DNA of 64,000 nucleotides from Mucilaginibacter frigoritolerans (GCF_007830615.1 NZ_VLLI01000006.1:248001-312000), one strand, 5' to 3'. Positions 7,713-15,826 are shown, counted from the first letter of the stretch. Made by a program: numbers and translations. Notes: generated by a model from the sequence alone, not told the origin.

Positions 7713-9206
7713 ATGCACCGATACATCCTCGAACCATACAGCACTCCCGCCAGCCGCTATCGCTGCCCGGAGTGCAACCATAAACGCACCTTTAGCAGAT
7801 ACATTGACACCGAAACCGGACTTCACCTTGCCCCGCATGTGGGCCGTTGCAGCAGGGAAAGCAAATGCGCATTTCATTTTAAACCGGGAGCTTTTTTTAA
7901 GTCGATAGATCACAGTAAAAAGTTCATAGATCATAGTTCATGGTTGATAGCCAGAAAGTCACCTGCCCAAGGGTCTTCTGCCATGAACTATGAACCATCA
8001 ACCATGAACTCCTCCACCTTCACCCAAAGCTTATCACACTACGAAAAAAACAATTTTACCAACTGGCTCGTCACTTTATTTGGCGATGATGTTACCGCCG
8101 ACCTTATAACCCGCTACCTTATCGGCACATCAAAACACTGGCCCGGTGCCACGGTATTTTGGCAGGTTGATGGTGCAGGCAGCATCCGCACGGGTAAAAT
8201 AATGTTGTACAGTACCGATGGCAAGCGGGTAAAAAAGCCCTTTAATCATATTACCTGGGCGCATGTGGTAAGTAGGAAGTCCATAGACCATAGTAGAAAG
8301 TCCATAGTCGATGGTCCATGGTCGATAGCCAGAAACATTCCTGCCATGGACTATGGACCATCGACTATGGACCGTTCACCATCGACTATGGACTCCTCAA
8401 ACCCTCCTTCCATGGACTATGGACCGTCGACTATGAACTCCCCACCATTAACCATGAACTCCTTCCAACTAAAACAATGCCTCTTCGGCGAACATCTGCT
8501 TAAGGAAGAGCCTGGCAAGCCGGTGGCTATTGTGGAGAGTGAGAAATCGGCCATTATAGCCAGTGTTTATTTGCCGCATTTTGTATGGCTGGCAGCGGGG
8601 AGCTTAAGCAACCTGAGTGCCGAAAAGTGTGCTGTACTGAAAGGGCGCAATGTTACCCTGTTTCCTGATTTGAATGCCTTTAACAAATGGCAACTGAAGG
8701 CAAAGGAACTGAAGCTGAATTTTAAAGTATCGGCATTACTGGAAGACGGCGCAACAGAAGCCGAAAGAACCGCCGGGCTAGACGTAGCCGATTACCTGCT
8801 GCAATTTAGTTGTGATGCTTTTAAAGCAGATAATTTAAAAACTGAACCAGTAAACGAAGCACCGCAAACAGAGGATATTGCACTATCGCTTAACAAGCCC
8901 AAAGCCATTATAAAGCTATTTGCCGATAGTTTTAATACTGATGAAGCAAGTATAAGGTATGATTATAAACCCGCCCTAAAACCCATCAAATGGGATGCTG
9001 AGATTGATGAACTGCAAACTTATTTTGATAGAATTGCATTGCCCGATGCACCTATCCGCCTTAAAAGTGGTGGCCTTATAACAGATGTAAAGTGCTTTGT
9101 AAATGCCCACCTTGAAAACGTACGCTGCAATAACGGCAAACCTACCTTTTTGCCTTATTTAGAAAGGTTGAGGGAAGTGAGGGGGGTGATTACCATTTAT
9201 GCCTAA
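7713..9206 (+). CDS. DUF6371/primase-like protein with repeat-encoded insertions
   Basis: A 497-residue protein from ATG 7713 (a GTG at 7677 in frame would add 12 residues). The N-terminus has a zinc-ribbon (CPECNHK, then a CSRESKC knuckle) typical of DUF6371/CHC2-like proteins on Bacteroidota plasmids and ICEs. Around residues 270-330 a toprim-like segment follows (VAIVESEKSA, LFPDLNAFNKW). A priming role beside the RepA-like ATPase is inferred. Two segments, about residues 64-100 and 188-252, are translated from GTCCATA-family repeats and are rich in MDYGPSTMD-like peptides, yet the frame stays open. The 3' end overlaps the convergent gene by 17 bp. Confidence 0.65.
   Translation: MHRYILEPYSTPASRYRCPECNHKRTFSRYIDTETGLHLAPHVGRCSRESKCAFHFKPGAFFKSIDHSKKFIDHSSWLIARKSPAQGSSAMNYEPSTMNSSTFTQSLSHYEKNNFTNWLVTLFGDDVTADLITRYLIGTSKHWPGATVFWQVDGAGSIRTGKIMLYSTDGKRVKKPFNHITWAHVVSRKSIDHSRKSIVDGPWSIARNIPAMDYGPSTMDRSPSTMDSSNPPSMDYGPSTMNSPPLTMNSFQLKQCLFGEHLLKEEPGKPVAIVESEKSAIIASVYLPHFVWLAAGSLSNLSAEKCAVLKGRNVTLFPDLNAFNKWQLKAKELKLNFKVSALLEDGATEAERTAGLDVADYLLQFSCDAFKADNLKTEPVNEAPQTEDIALSLNKPKAIIKLFADSFNTDEASIRYDYKPALKPIKWDAEIDELQTYFDRIALPDAPIRLKSGGLITDVKCFVNAHLENVRCNNGKPTFLPYLERLREVRGVITIYA
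7903..8010. repeat. Heptamer palindromic element inside the primase-like CDS, copy 1
   Basis: Left arm AGTTCATAGATCATAGTTCA... and right arm built of CATGAAC, TATGAAC, CATCAAC, CATGAAC words are reverse complements around a loop of about 30 nt. The word carries A where other copies have G (TATGAAC versus TATGGAC), so this is a sub-family. It is translated in frame. Confidence 0.75.
8275..8468. repeat. Heptamer palindromic element inside the primase-like CDS, compound copy 2
   Basis: The left arm (GTCCATA, GTCGATG, GTCCATG, GTCGATA words) and a right arm (CATGGAC, TATGGAC, CATCGAC, TATGGAC) surround a short CAGAAACATTCCTG loop. The right side is extended by three further blocks of the same words up to 8468, suggesting local amplification. 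All of it is translated. Confidence 0.8.
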
Positions 9207-9696
9207 TGTCAATGGTTTCTACAAAGCCTTTTAGCGCTTCAATGTTGGGTTTATCTTCTGTTTTAAACTTAACGAAGTTTGCTATAATTTTACTTTTGTA
9301 TATCAATAACCAATTTCCCAAAATGATCACCTTATAAATTTTATCCCATTTAAAGGTTGCTGTAAATGTTTCAGCACTTTGAGTTATATCCTGTTCCCTG
9401 AAAGTGGTGGTGATTTCTTCCTGTAATGTTTTGTTGCTGGAATAACCAATGTATGCCATAATAAGGGAAAGTATTGGTGTAACTGCTGCTACAATGCAAA
9501 TAAGATTTCCAGCTGAATACAAATTATCATTATAATGCTGCCCGATATGAAGCAATAAGGAGATGCCTGAAAAACATAAGTAAAGCACAGTAATAATCGC
9601 TATTGCTTTATTGTATAGCCCTTTATAAAGCATTGCAAAGTTGAGCTGTATGTATTCTTTCAGGCTGATTTTATAGGTTATAGAAAATTCGTTCAT
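9190..9696 (-). CDS. YcxB-like membrane protein
   Basis: A 168-residue protein with two central membrane segments (about 31-50 and 65-85). The C-terminal half is hydrophilic with WDKIYKVIILGNWLLIYKS, resembling the YcxB-like C-terminal domain. The function of that family is unknown. It is convergent with, and overlaps by 17 bp, the primase-like gene. Confidence 0.6.
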   Translation of the reverse strand: MNEFSITYKISLKEYIQLNFAMLYKGLYNKAIAIITVLYLCFSGISLLLHIGQHYNDNLYSAGNLICIVAAVTPILSLIMAYIGYSSNKTLQEEITTTFREQDITQSAETFTATFKWDKIYKVIILGNWLLIYKSKIIANFVKFKTEDKPNIEALKGFVETIDIRHKW

Positions 9697-9767
9697 TGTG
9701 AAGGTTTGTTTCGGCTAAAGTAAAAAAATGTAATGACAGGACAAGGAAAAGTATCCACCAGTCAGAT

Positions 9768-9872
9768 TTGTCATCCTGAACAGAGTGAAGGATCTTCTGC
9801 GCCGAGCATCAACGTTCTGCATTGTTCGCTATGCAAGATGAAGAAGATTCTTCACTCTGTTCAGAATGACAA
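9768..9872. repeat. Inverted-repeat element, GTCATCCTGAACAGAGTGAAGGATCTTC family
   Basis: The arm at 9768-9802 pairs with 9838-9872 around about 35 bp. It shares the GTCAT...GGATCTTCTGCG core with the element at 5955-6075. The short open frame that runs through it (9733-9972) is repeat translation, not a gene. Confidence 0.7.
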
Positions 9873-9935
9873 GGGACATGAGAGCCCTTTAACCGTTTCG
9901 TTCACTCCTGAAATGAAAACCCTTTTAAACAAAAT

Positions 9936-10403
9936 CTACCTCAACCTATCGGCCGATTTAACCAGCTTCTGATCTCTTTGTATGGCCCTTATTGCCAAAA
10001 ATATAAATGCCAGACTTATGGTTGATAGGAAAATACCTATGCCCATGCTATGCGTATCAATCTGGGTGCTGCCCATAACACCTTTTACCGTTTGCGACAT
10101 CCAGAAACTAAAGGCTATGATTATTACTGCGGCTATGTAACCAAAAAGGATCTGCTGCTTGCGGTTTTTGTACATAAATATAATAATAAGCGGTATAAGG
10201 CCCACTATAGCCGCACCTATGGTTAAAAGCGTAAATGATTGCGTAAGTGCCTGTTGTCCGTTAACATCCTGGTAAACGCCTACAATACTGATGGTAAGCG
10301 GCTTGCTATCAACATAAACATTGTGCACCAATGGAAAAAGGAACAATGCGTAAAATGCTAAACTGCCAAACAAAAGGTAAATGCTTTGTATTCTTTGTAA
10401 CAT
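9936..10403 (-). CDS. DUF4293-family membrane protein
   Basis: A 155-residue protein with four predicted membrane segments, starting MLQRIQSIYLLFG, a typical opening of the Bacteroidota DUF4293 family. The function is unknown. The frame is open upstream to 10577, but that extension covers the intergenic region and lacks family resemblance, so ATG 10403 is chosen. It is divergent from the next gene. Confidence 0.75.
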   Translation of the reverse strand: MLQRIQSIYLLFGSLAFYALFLFPLVHNVYVDSKPLTISIVGVYQDVNGQQALTQSFTLLTIGAAIVGLIPLIIIFMYKNRKQQILFGYIAAVIIIAFSFWMSQTVKGVMGSTQIDTHSMGIGIFLSTISLAFIFLAIRAIQRDQKLVKSADRLR

Positions 10404-10521
10404 AATTTTAAATTTATCACAACAAAGATATAATTGTTTTAGTTTGATTGATTTGCGCTTGGTATTATAAATTTTGGAATTTAATATCGTAGCTTTAAAT
10501 GCTATTTTAACTGAAACAGAA

Positions 10522-11040
10522 ATGAGTGAAACCACGGATAGTTCTATGCAACCTAAAGACGTACAACTTGACGACAAGCTGCTAAAAAGAACCTTTTTAG
10601 AGCATCTGAATTACATTTATCATGGCAAAATTAACCTGCTTAGTTTTTTTGCAGAGGTAAGGGAAATTGCCACCCTTCAGGTTTTAAAAATGGCTATACA
10701 GGAAGGCATTGATGATACCGAAAGTCAGTTGAGCCAGATGGATGAGATTTATATTTCTATTGAAGAAAAGCCATCAAAAACAAGCATCCTCAGTATAAAA
10801 GCCACCATGCTCGAGGCTTACCTCAGTGCCATTAAGGGCGGCAAAACCCAGATGGAGCGTGATGTTTTTATCCTTTTTTACCTGCAACAAATTGAGGGTA
10901 TTGAAATAACTTACTTTAAAGTGCTTAAAAACCTGGCCAGTGCCATTGGCTACAGCAATACCTTTATCGATCAGCCTTTTGATATTGCCGTTGAAAACAG
11001 GATACTTTTCGAACAGATTTATAAGGAGTATATTTCGTAA
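10522..11040 (+). CDS. DUF892/ferritin-like helical protein
   Basis: A 172-residue, strongly helical protein from ATG 10522 (an ATG at 10474 in frame would add 16 residues). The pattern of amphipathic helices with acidic residues (HLNYIYHGKINLLSFFAEV, MAIQEGIDDTESQLSQMDEI, FYLQQIEGIEITYFKVL) resembles DUF892/YciE-type ferritin-like proteins, often stress related. The match is by eye and metal ligands were not confirmed. Confidence 0.55.
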   Translation: MSETTDSSMQPKDVQLDDKLLKRTFLEHLNYIYHGKINLLSFFAEVREIATLQVLKMAIQEGIDDTESQLSQMDEIYISIEEKPSKTSILSIKATMLEAYLSAIKGGKTQMERDVFILFYLQQIEGIEITYFKVLKNLASAIGYSNTFIDQPFDIAVENRILFEQIYKEYIS

Positions 11041-11082
11041 ACATTGCAGTCTGGATATATTCAAAGCCCAAAACGTTTATAA

Positions 11083-11529
11083 TCAGATGGCTTTTTTATA
11101 AATCCTTAATCTGATCAGCAAAGGTTTTAGCCAAACAAATAGTTTGTCGCTTTCCCAAAGTGTTGAAGTGGGGCTTTTGTCAATCCTTTTATAAAATATC
11201 CTGCTTGTCATGTACCATAAGCAGCTTGCAGATAAAGCATCCAAAATAAAGAATATAAACACCATTGAAACAAATATGCAGATAACCGTTGCAGATGCGT
11301 TCCAATACCTTGTTGCTTCAATCACTAAAAAAAATGGTATTGCAAAAATTACTAGAAGAATAGCAGTTGAAGTTAACAAGCATGGAAAAGAAATGAGCGT
11401 TGTGATTATAACCTTTTTAGCGAGTTGCTTTTTTCCTGCTAAAAACATAATTAATGAAACCGGGATGGTTAAGCCTAACAATATCAAATAAAACAGGGTT
11501 TCTAAAAAAAGGAAAAAGGTAGGTGGCAT
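11083..11529 (-). CDS. Small integral membrane protein, unknown
   Basis: A 148-residue protein with about three to four hydrophobic segments (residues 5-28, 42-70, 78-105). No family was recognised. It is divergent from truA and convergent with the DUF892-like gene. Confidence 0.5.
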   Translation of the reverse strand: MPPTFFLFLETLFYLILLGLTIPVSLIMFLAGKKQLAKKVIITTLISFPCLLTSTAILLVIFAIPFFLVIEATRYWNASATVICIFVSMVFIFFILDALSASCLWYMTSRIFYKRIDKSPTSTLWESDKLFVWLKPLLIRLRIYKKAI

Positions 11530-11606
11530 GTTTAAGTAATTCGCACCGCAATTTAATAAAGTTTTTCTTGCATAGCCAATTCAATGTTAACAGAATACTT
11601 AATTAT

Positions 11607-11614
11607 TACCTTTG
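11607..11614 (+). promoter_or_regulatory. TACCTTTG -7 element directly before truA
   Basis: A perfect TAnnTTTG match ends 4 bp before the GTG start of truA at 11619. Transcription from it would begin at or next to the start codon, giving a leaderless mRNA. No good -33 TTG at the usual spacing is visible. Confidence 0.4.
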
Positions 11615-11618
11615 TGCC

Positions 11619-12443
11619 GTGAGTGCAAAACAACGCTATTTTATTGAGCTATCGTACGATGGCACCCATTATCACGGCTGGCAAATACAGCAAAACGCAA
11701 TCAGTGTACAGGAGGTTTTAAATGAGAAGCTATCTGTTATTCTGCGCCAGCCCATAGAAACCACCGGCTGCGGACGGACGGACACCGGCGTACATGCTAA
11801 AGAGTTTTTTGCACATTTTGATGCAGAGGAAGAGTCCATAGTCCATGTACCATGGACCATAGATAAGAAGCAAGCAACGACAGGTGAAGCTACCATGGAC
11901 CATAAACCATCGACTATGGACTCAAAGATCCGGGGTCTCAACTCTATCCTCCCGAAAGATATCGCCATAAAAAATATTATACCGGTCGCTGCCGGTGCGC
12001 ATGCCAGGTTCGATGCTACTTTGCGCAGTTATGAGTATCATATCCATTTCAATAAAGATCCGTTTAAAAATGGTTACTCCTGGGAACTGCGCGACAGGCC
12101 CGACATGGAGCTGATGAACATTGCAGCGTCAATTATAATGGAATACACCGATTTTGGTTGTTTTAGTAAATCAAATACGCAGGTAAAAACCAATATTTGT
12201 AAAATAAAACAGGCCCGTTGGGAGGTTTTGGGCGATGGTATTGTTTTTAAAATATCCGCCGACCGCTTTTTACGTAATATGGTTAGGGCGATAGTAGGCA
12301 CACTGATAATGGTTGGCAAACATGAAATTGAACCGGATGCCGTACGTGCCATCATCGAAAGCAAAAACCGCAGTAATGCGGGCACATCGGTACCGGCTTG
12401 CGGCTTGTATTTAACGGAAGTGAAATACCCCCTAACCCCCTGA
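11619..12443 (+). CDS. truA: tRNA pseudouridine(38-40) synthase TruA with a repeat-encoded insertion
   Basis: The enzyme converts uridines 38-40 of the tRNA anticodon arm to pseudouridine. From GTG 11619 it has 274 residues. Family motifs are present: ELSYDGTHYHGWQ, the catalytic GRTDTGVHA, RSYEYHIHF and the C-terminal FLRNMVR...GTL block. Between FFAHFDAEE and GLNSILPKDI it carries about 32 residues encoded by a heptamer palindrome (11829-11926), roughly 24 more than E. coli TruA has there. The last residues (YPLTP) and the TGA come from another repeat. The frame is open upstream to 11523, but that region contains the promoter. Confidence 0.92.
   Translation: MSAKQRYFIELSYDGTHYHGWQIQQNAISVQEVLNEKLSVILRQPIETTGCGRTDTGVHAKEFFAHFDAEEESIVHVPWTIDKKQATTGEATMDHKPSTMDSKIRGLNSILPKDIAIKNIIPVAAGAHARFDATLRSYEYHIHFNKDPFKNGYSWELRDRPDMELMNIAASIIMEYTDFGCFSKSNTQVKTNICKIKQARWEVLGDGIVFKISADRFLRNMVRAIVGTLIMVGKHEIEPDAVRAIIESKNRSNAGTSVPACGLYLTEVKYPLTP
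11829..11926. repeat. Heptamer palindromic element inserted in frame in truA
   Basis: The left arm (GTCCATA, GTCCATG, TACCATG, GACCATA words) and right arm (CATGGAC, CATAAAC, CATCGAC, TATGGAC) flank a loop that holds GACAGGTGAAGCTACCATGG. The same 20 nt occur in reverse complement at 14402-14421. It reads through in frame as E-S-I-V...S-T-M-D. Confidence 0.8.
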
Positions 12444-12560
12444 AGGGGGAATTTTAAGCGGGTTTAAAAATATCAGTCTAATTTTGAATTTGGTGGACAA
12501 AGACAACGACTCAAAAAAAAGCAATTCAAAAGTACCCCCTTCAGGGGGCGGAGGGGGTGT
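12426..12560. repeat. Pair of inverted CCCCCTTCAGGGGG arms across the truA / ABC junction
   Basis: The arm at 12426-12454 (TACCCCCTAACCCCCTGAAG...) and the arm at 12531-12560 are reverse complements sharing CCCCCTTCAGGGGG. The first provides the truA stop codon. The second is translated as VPPSGGGGGV near the N-terminus of the ABC exporter. Same family as 3604-3740. Confidence 0.7.
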
Positions 12561-14349
12561 TACAGGTAAAGCGCTTGACTGGAAACTGCTTGGGCGGGTA
12601 ATGAAGTATGTGAAGCCTTATAACGGCACCTTTGTGCTGGCTGCATTTTTAACCGTCTTTTTGGCGGTATCAGCCCTGGTGCAGCCTATCCTGATGCAAA
12701 AAACGCTGGATAACTACATCCTCAAAAACAACTACGGCGGTTTGGTTTTTATGGTTGAACTGATGATAGGTCAGCTTATTATTCAAACCATTGCACAGTA
12801 TTACCAAACTTATTTAACCAACTCGCTCGGTCAATCGGTAATCCGCGATTTAAGGATCGATATTTTTAATCATATCACCAGTCTCCGCTTAAAATATTTT
12901 GACCACACCCCTATCGGCATGCTCATTACCCGCACGGTATCTGATCTGGAAACCATTGCTGATATTTTTTCGGAAGGGTTGATCTCTATTATGGGCGATA
13001 TGTTGCTGGTTATTGCCGTAATAGCCTACATGGCGATACGCGACTGGAAACTGGCCATGATTACCCTTATCCCCATGCCTTTTCTGTTTGCATCAACCTA
13101 TGTGTTTAAAGAGGCTATCAAATCATCCTTTCAGGAAGTGCGTACACAGGTAGCACAGCTCAATACCTTTTTGCAAGAACATATTACCGGCATCAGCATT
13201 ATCCAGATATTTGCCCGCGAGGACCAGGAAATGCGCAAGTTTAAGGTGGTAAACAAAAAATACCGCGATGCCAATATCCGCTCCAACTGGTATTACTCTA
13301 TCTTTTTTCCGGTGGTGGAGATTTTGTTTGCCTGCTGCATCGGCTTGCTGGTATGGTATGGTTGCAAACGTATACTGACGGATCAGCAGTTGCGAACTAT
13401 CTCGGCATCGCCAACGGGTGTAACACCGGGGGTAATACTGGAGTTTATTGTTTACCTCAACATCCTGTTTAGACCCATACGTCAGCTGGCTGATAAATTC
13501 AATACCCTGCAAATGGGCATGGTAGGTGCCGACAGGATTTTCCGCGTGCTGGATACTGACGAGGTTGCCGAAAATGCAGGTACTTTAAGACCGGCCAAGC
13601 TTACAGGCGAGATTGAATTTAACCACGTTTGGTTTGCTTATAATGAGGAGAACTGGGTATTAAAAGACATCAGCTTTCATGTACAGCCGGGCAAAACATT
13701 GGCGCTGGTAGGTGCTACCGGCGCGGGCAAATCATCAACCATAAACATATTGAACCGCTTTTATGAAATTGCCAAAGGCAGCGTTAAGGTTGATGGGGTT
13801 GATATAAGGGATTACGATGTAAACTATCTCCGCTCGCATATTGCTACCGTTATACAGGATGTATTTTTATTTACGGATACCATTGCCAATAACATCAGTC
13901 TCAATAACCCCGATATTACTTTAGAGCAGGTTATCGCCGCAGCCAAAGATGTAGGCGCACATGAGTTTATTGAACGCCTGCCGGGCGGATATGAGTACAA
14001 TGTGATGGAACGCGGTTCAACCCTTTCGGCAGGGCAGGCACAGCTGATCTCCTTTATCCGGGCATTGGTTTATAACCCCACTATCCTGGTGTTGGATGAA
14101 GCCACTTCATCCGTTGATACTGAGACAGAGATTTTGATACAAAACGCCATTAACAAGCTTATGCAGGGTCGTACAGCCATTGTGATAGCTCACAGGCTAT
14201 CTACCATTCAAAATGCGGATAAGATTTTGGTATTGGATCATGGTGAGATCAAAGAATCGGGCACTCACCAGGAACTGCTCAAGATTGAAAACGGTTATTA
14301 CCGCAAGCTCTACGATCTGCAATTTAACTCAGCAGGTATTGTGAAGTAG
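12484..14349 (+). CDS. ABC exporter, fused membrane and ATPase domains (MsbA/MDR-like)
   Basis: A 621-residue half-transporter that should work as a homodimer. Residues 35-335 form the six-helix exporter domain. The ATPase domain shows Walker A (GATGAGKSS), Q-loop (VIQDVFLF), signature (LSAGQ), Walker B (ILVLDEATSSVD) and H-loop (AHRLST). The substrate (lipid, peptide or drug) cannot be told. The start is uncertain: TTG 12484 or GTG 12493. The first 30 residues are poorly conserved in character and partly encoded by a GC-rich repeat (VPPSGGGGGV). It is 40 bp downstream of truA and may be cotranscribed. Confidence 0.88.
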   Translation: MNLVDKDNDSKKSNSKVPPSGGGGGVTGKALDWKLLGRVMKYVKPYNGTFVLAAFLTVFLAVSALVQPILMQKTLDNYILKNNYGGLVFMVELMIGQLIIQTIAQYYQTYLTNSLGQSVIRDLRIDIFNHITSLRLKYFDHTPIGMLITRTVSDLETIADIFSEGLISIMGDMLLVIAVIAYMAIRDWKLAMITLIPMPFLFASTYVFKEAIKSSFQEVRTQVAQLNTFLQEHITGISIIQIFAREDQEMRKFKVVNKKYRDANIRSNWYYSIFFPVVEILFACCIGLLVWYGCKRILTDQQLRTISASPTGVTPGVILEFIVYLNILFRPIRQLADKFNTLQMGMVGADRIFRVLDTDEVAENAGTLRPAKLTGEIEFNHVWFAYNEENWVLKDISFHVQPGKTLALVGATGAGKSSTINILNRFYEIAKGSVKVDGVDIRDYDVNYLRSHIATVIQDVFLFTDTIANNISLNNPDITLEQVIAAAKDVGAHEFIERLPGGYEYNVMERGSTLSAGQAQLISFIRALVYNPTILVLDEATSSVDTETEILIQNAINKLMQGRTAIVIAHRLSTIQNADKILVLDHGEIKESGTHQELLKIENGYYRKLYDLQFNSAGIVK

Positions 14350-14355
14350 GTTTTG

Positions 14356-14466
14356 TAGTCCATAGACAATGGTAAAAAGTCCATAGACCATAGTCGATAG
14401 ACCATGGTAGCTTCACCTGTCCGCCTGCTTATCATCCATCGACTATGGACTCAAGACTTTGGACCA
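14356..14466. repeat. Heptamer palindromic element, intergenic copy
   Basis: GTCCATA-type words on the left (14356-14408) and CATCGAC/TATGGAC words on the right surround a loop whose reverse complement matches the truA loop (GATAAG...GACAGGTGAAGCTACC). The element is therefore the same unit in the opposite orientation, and it lies just after the ABC exporter stop codon. Confidence 0.8.
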
Positions 14467-14476
14467 TCCTATTGAC

Positions 14477-14668
14477 TCACTCTTTAACCGAATGAACCGG
14501 TTGCTCTTCCCTTTCGTGTTTTCTGGCTATATCGCCGCCATGTGGCTGATCGGCATGATAGGTTCTATCCGTTTTATGCACTTTACTTTTACCGCCCTTA
14601 TCAACCGGCTTTTTGCTCGGGGTATCAGTTGGCGAGGGACTGTCTTTTGAGTTTGCTGGCTTTGTCAT
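14477..14668 (-). CDS. Possible small hydrophilic protein
   Basis: A 63-residue Lys/His/Pro-rich reading frame from ATG 14668 (MTKPANSKDSPSPTD...). The composition is coherent with a soluble disordered protein, and the opposite-strand frame looks like its shadow. No family, promoter or clear ribosome binding site was seen, so the call is tentative. Confidence 0.4.
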   Translation of the reverse strand: MTKPANSKDSPSPTDTPSKKPVDKGGKSKVHKTDRTYHADQPHGGDIARKHEREEQPVHSVKE

Positions 14669-14743
14669 AATGGTTATTAACAAAGCGGGGCTTATTTGGT
14701 TTGAGTTGATTACAGGTAATGAAAGACTACCCTTCCATTAAAC

Positions 14744-14776
14744 AAAAAAGGCTCCCCTTTTTCAAGAGAAGCCTTT
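14744..14776 (-). terminator. Intrinsic terminator of the ATP synthase operon
   Basis: On the minus strand AAAGGCTTCTC pairs with GGGGAGCCTTT and runs into a T6 tract, 27 bp after the atpG stop codon. Confidence 0.75.
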
Positions 14777-14802
14777 GTATATTATTTTATAAAATGCTTT
14801 AT

Positions 14803-15684
14803 TTAGGCTGATAATGCTGCTGCACCGCTCACAATTTCGGTAAGCTCGGTAGTAATAGCTGCCTGGCGTGCCTGGTTGTATGATAGTTTCAGTGCTTTTA
14901 ACAATTCACCGGCATTTTCGGTTGCTTTATCCATTGCCGTCATACGGGCGCCATGTTCAGAAGCATTTGAATCTAACACAGCTTTGTAAACCTGTATCTT
15001 GATATTTTTAGGTATCAACTGTTCAACAATTTCTTCTTGTGATGGCTCCAGGATGTAATCAACCTGCGATGCTTTTTCCTCAGCTTTAACCTCGGCCTTA
15101 GGCACAGGTAATAATTGCTCTGTTACCAGGTACTGAACTGCTGCATTACGGAAATGATTATAAACCAGCTCTACGCGGTCATAATCACCCTTTAAAAAGC
15201 CAGTCATTATGCTTTCAGTAATCTTTGAGGTATTTTCAAAGTTCAGATCCAGGTACAGATCATTATTGTTGCCAATAACGTTGTACTTACGACGCTGATA
15301 AAACTCCTGGCTCTTTTTACCGATAGCAACGATAGAAACATTACCTGCCTTTAACTGCTCACTGTATTTCTCAGCAATGAGGTTATTGGCTGTTTTAATT
15401 ACGTTGGCATTAAACGCACCCGCCAAACCACGATTTGATGATACTACAATCACCAATACTTTTACCGGCTCGCGCTCAACTAAAAACGGCGATGAACCAT
15501 TTTCAAGGCTTGCAGATAAATTAGCCAACAGCTCTTTCAGCTTATTAGCATACGGGCGCAATTGTACAATAGCGTTAGTAGCCCTTTTCAGCTTAGCTGC
15601 CGAAACCATTTTCATAGCCTTGGTGATCTGCTGTGTTGAGCTTACGGATTTTATCCTGTTTCTTACTTCTTTTAAATTAGCCAT
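14803..15684 (-). CDS. atpG: F-type ATP synthase subunit gamma
   Basis: The 293-residue central stalk subunit that couples c-ring rotation to catalysis in the alpha3beta3 head. It has the N-terminal MANLKEVRNRIKSVSSTQQI and C-terminal MTAMDKATENAGELL / YNQARQAAITTELTEIVSGA helices of the family. Last gene of the operon, followed by a terminator. It is separated from atpA by 142 bp of heptamer repeats that end 5 bp before its ATG, in contrast to the 15-90 bp gaps elsewhere in the operon. Confidence 0.97.
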   Translation of the reverse strand: MANLKEVRNRIKSVSSTQQITKAMKMVSAAKLKRATNAIVQLRPYANKLKELLANLSASLENGSSPFLVEREPVKVLVIVVSSNRGLAGAFNANVIKTANNLIAEKYSEQLKAGNVSIVAIGKKSQEFYQRRKYNVIGNNNDLYLDLNFENTSKITESIMTGFLKGDYDRVELVYNHFRNAAVQYLVTEQLLPVPKAEVKAEEKASQVDYILEPSQEEIVEQLIPKNIKIQVYKAVLDSNASEHGARMTAMDKATENAGELLKALKLSYNQARQAAITTELTEIVSGAAALSA

Positions 15685-15689
15685 CTTTT

Positions 15690-15822
15690 GAGATTTGAGA
15701 CTTGAGACTTGAGATTTGAGGTTTTTTGCCTCATTATCAAATACACAAACCCTCTACTATTTCTATTTATCTCTATGAGAGATGAGTAGCATATCGCACT
15801 ACTCACATCTCATATCTCATAT
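15690..15822. repeat. TGAGAYT heptamer hairpin between atpA and atpG
   Basis: Tandem TGAGATT/TGAGACT words (15690-15722, about 4.7 units) on one side and CTCACAT/CTCATAT words (15801-15822) on the other form inverted arms around a spacer. The left arm lies 5 bp upstream of the atpG start codon. Confidence 0.75.
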
Positions 15823-15826
15823 CTAA

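Noticed and set aside
8318..8503. Reading frame with CHGLWTIDYGP-like repeats
   Set aside because: Alternative frame of the heptamer element inside the primase-like gene.
9733..9972. 79-codon open frame
   Set aside because: It covers the GTCATCCTGA inverted repeat and has no protein-like features.
14010..14050. ABC signature LSAGQ instead of LSGGQ
   Set aside because: A tolerated variant among exporters; all other ATPase motifs are intact.
14459..14650. Plus-strand hydrophobic frame
   Set aside because: It begins inside a repeat and is the complement of a hydrophilic minus-strand frame that looks more gene-like.
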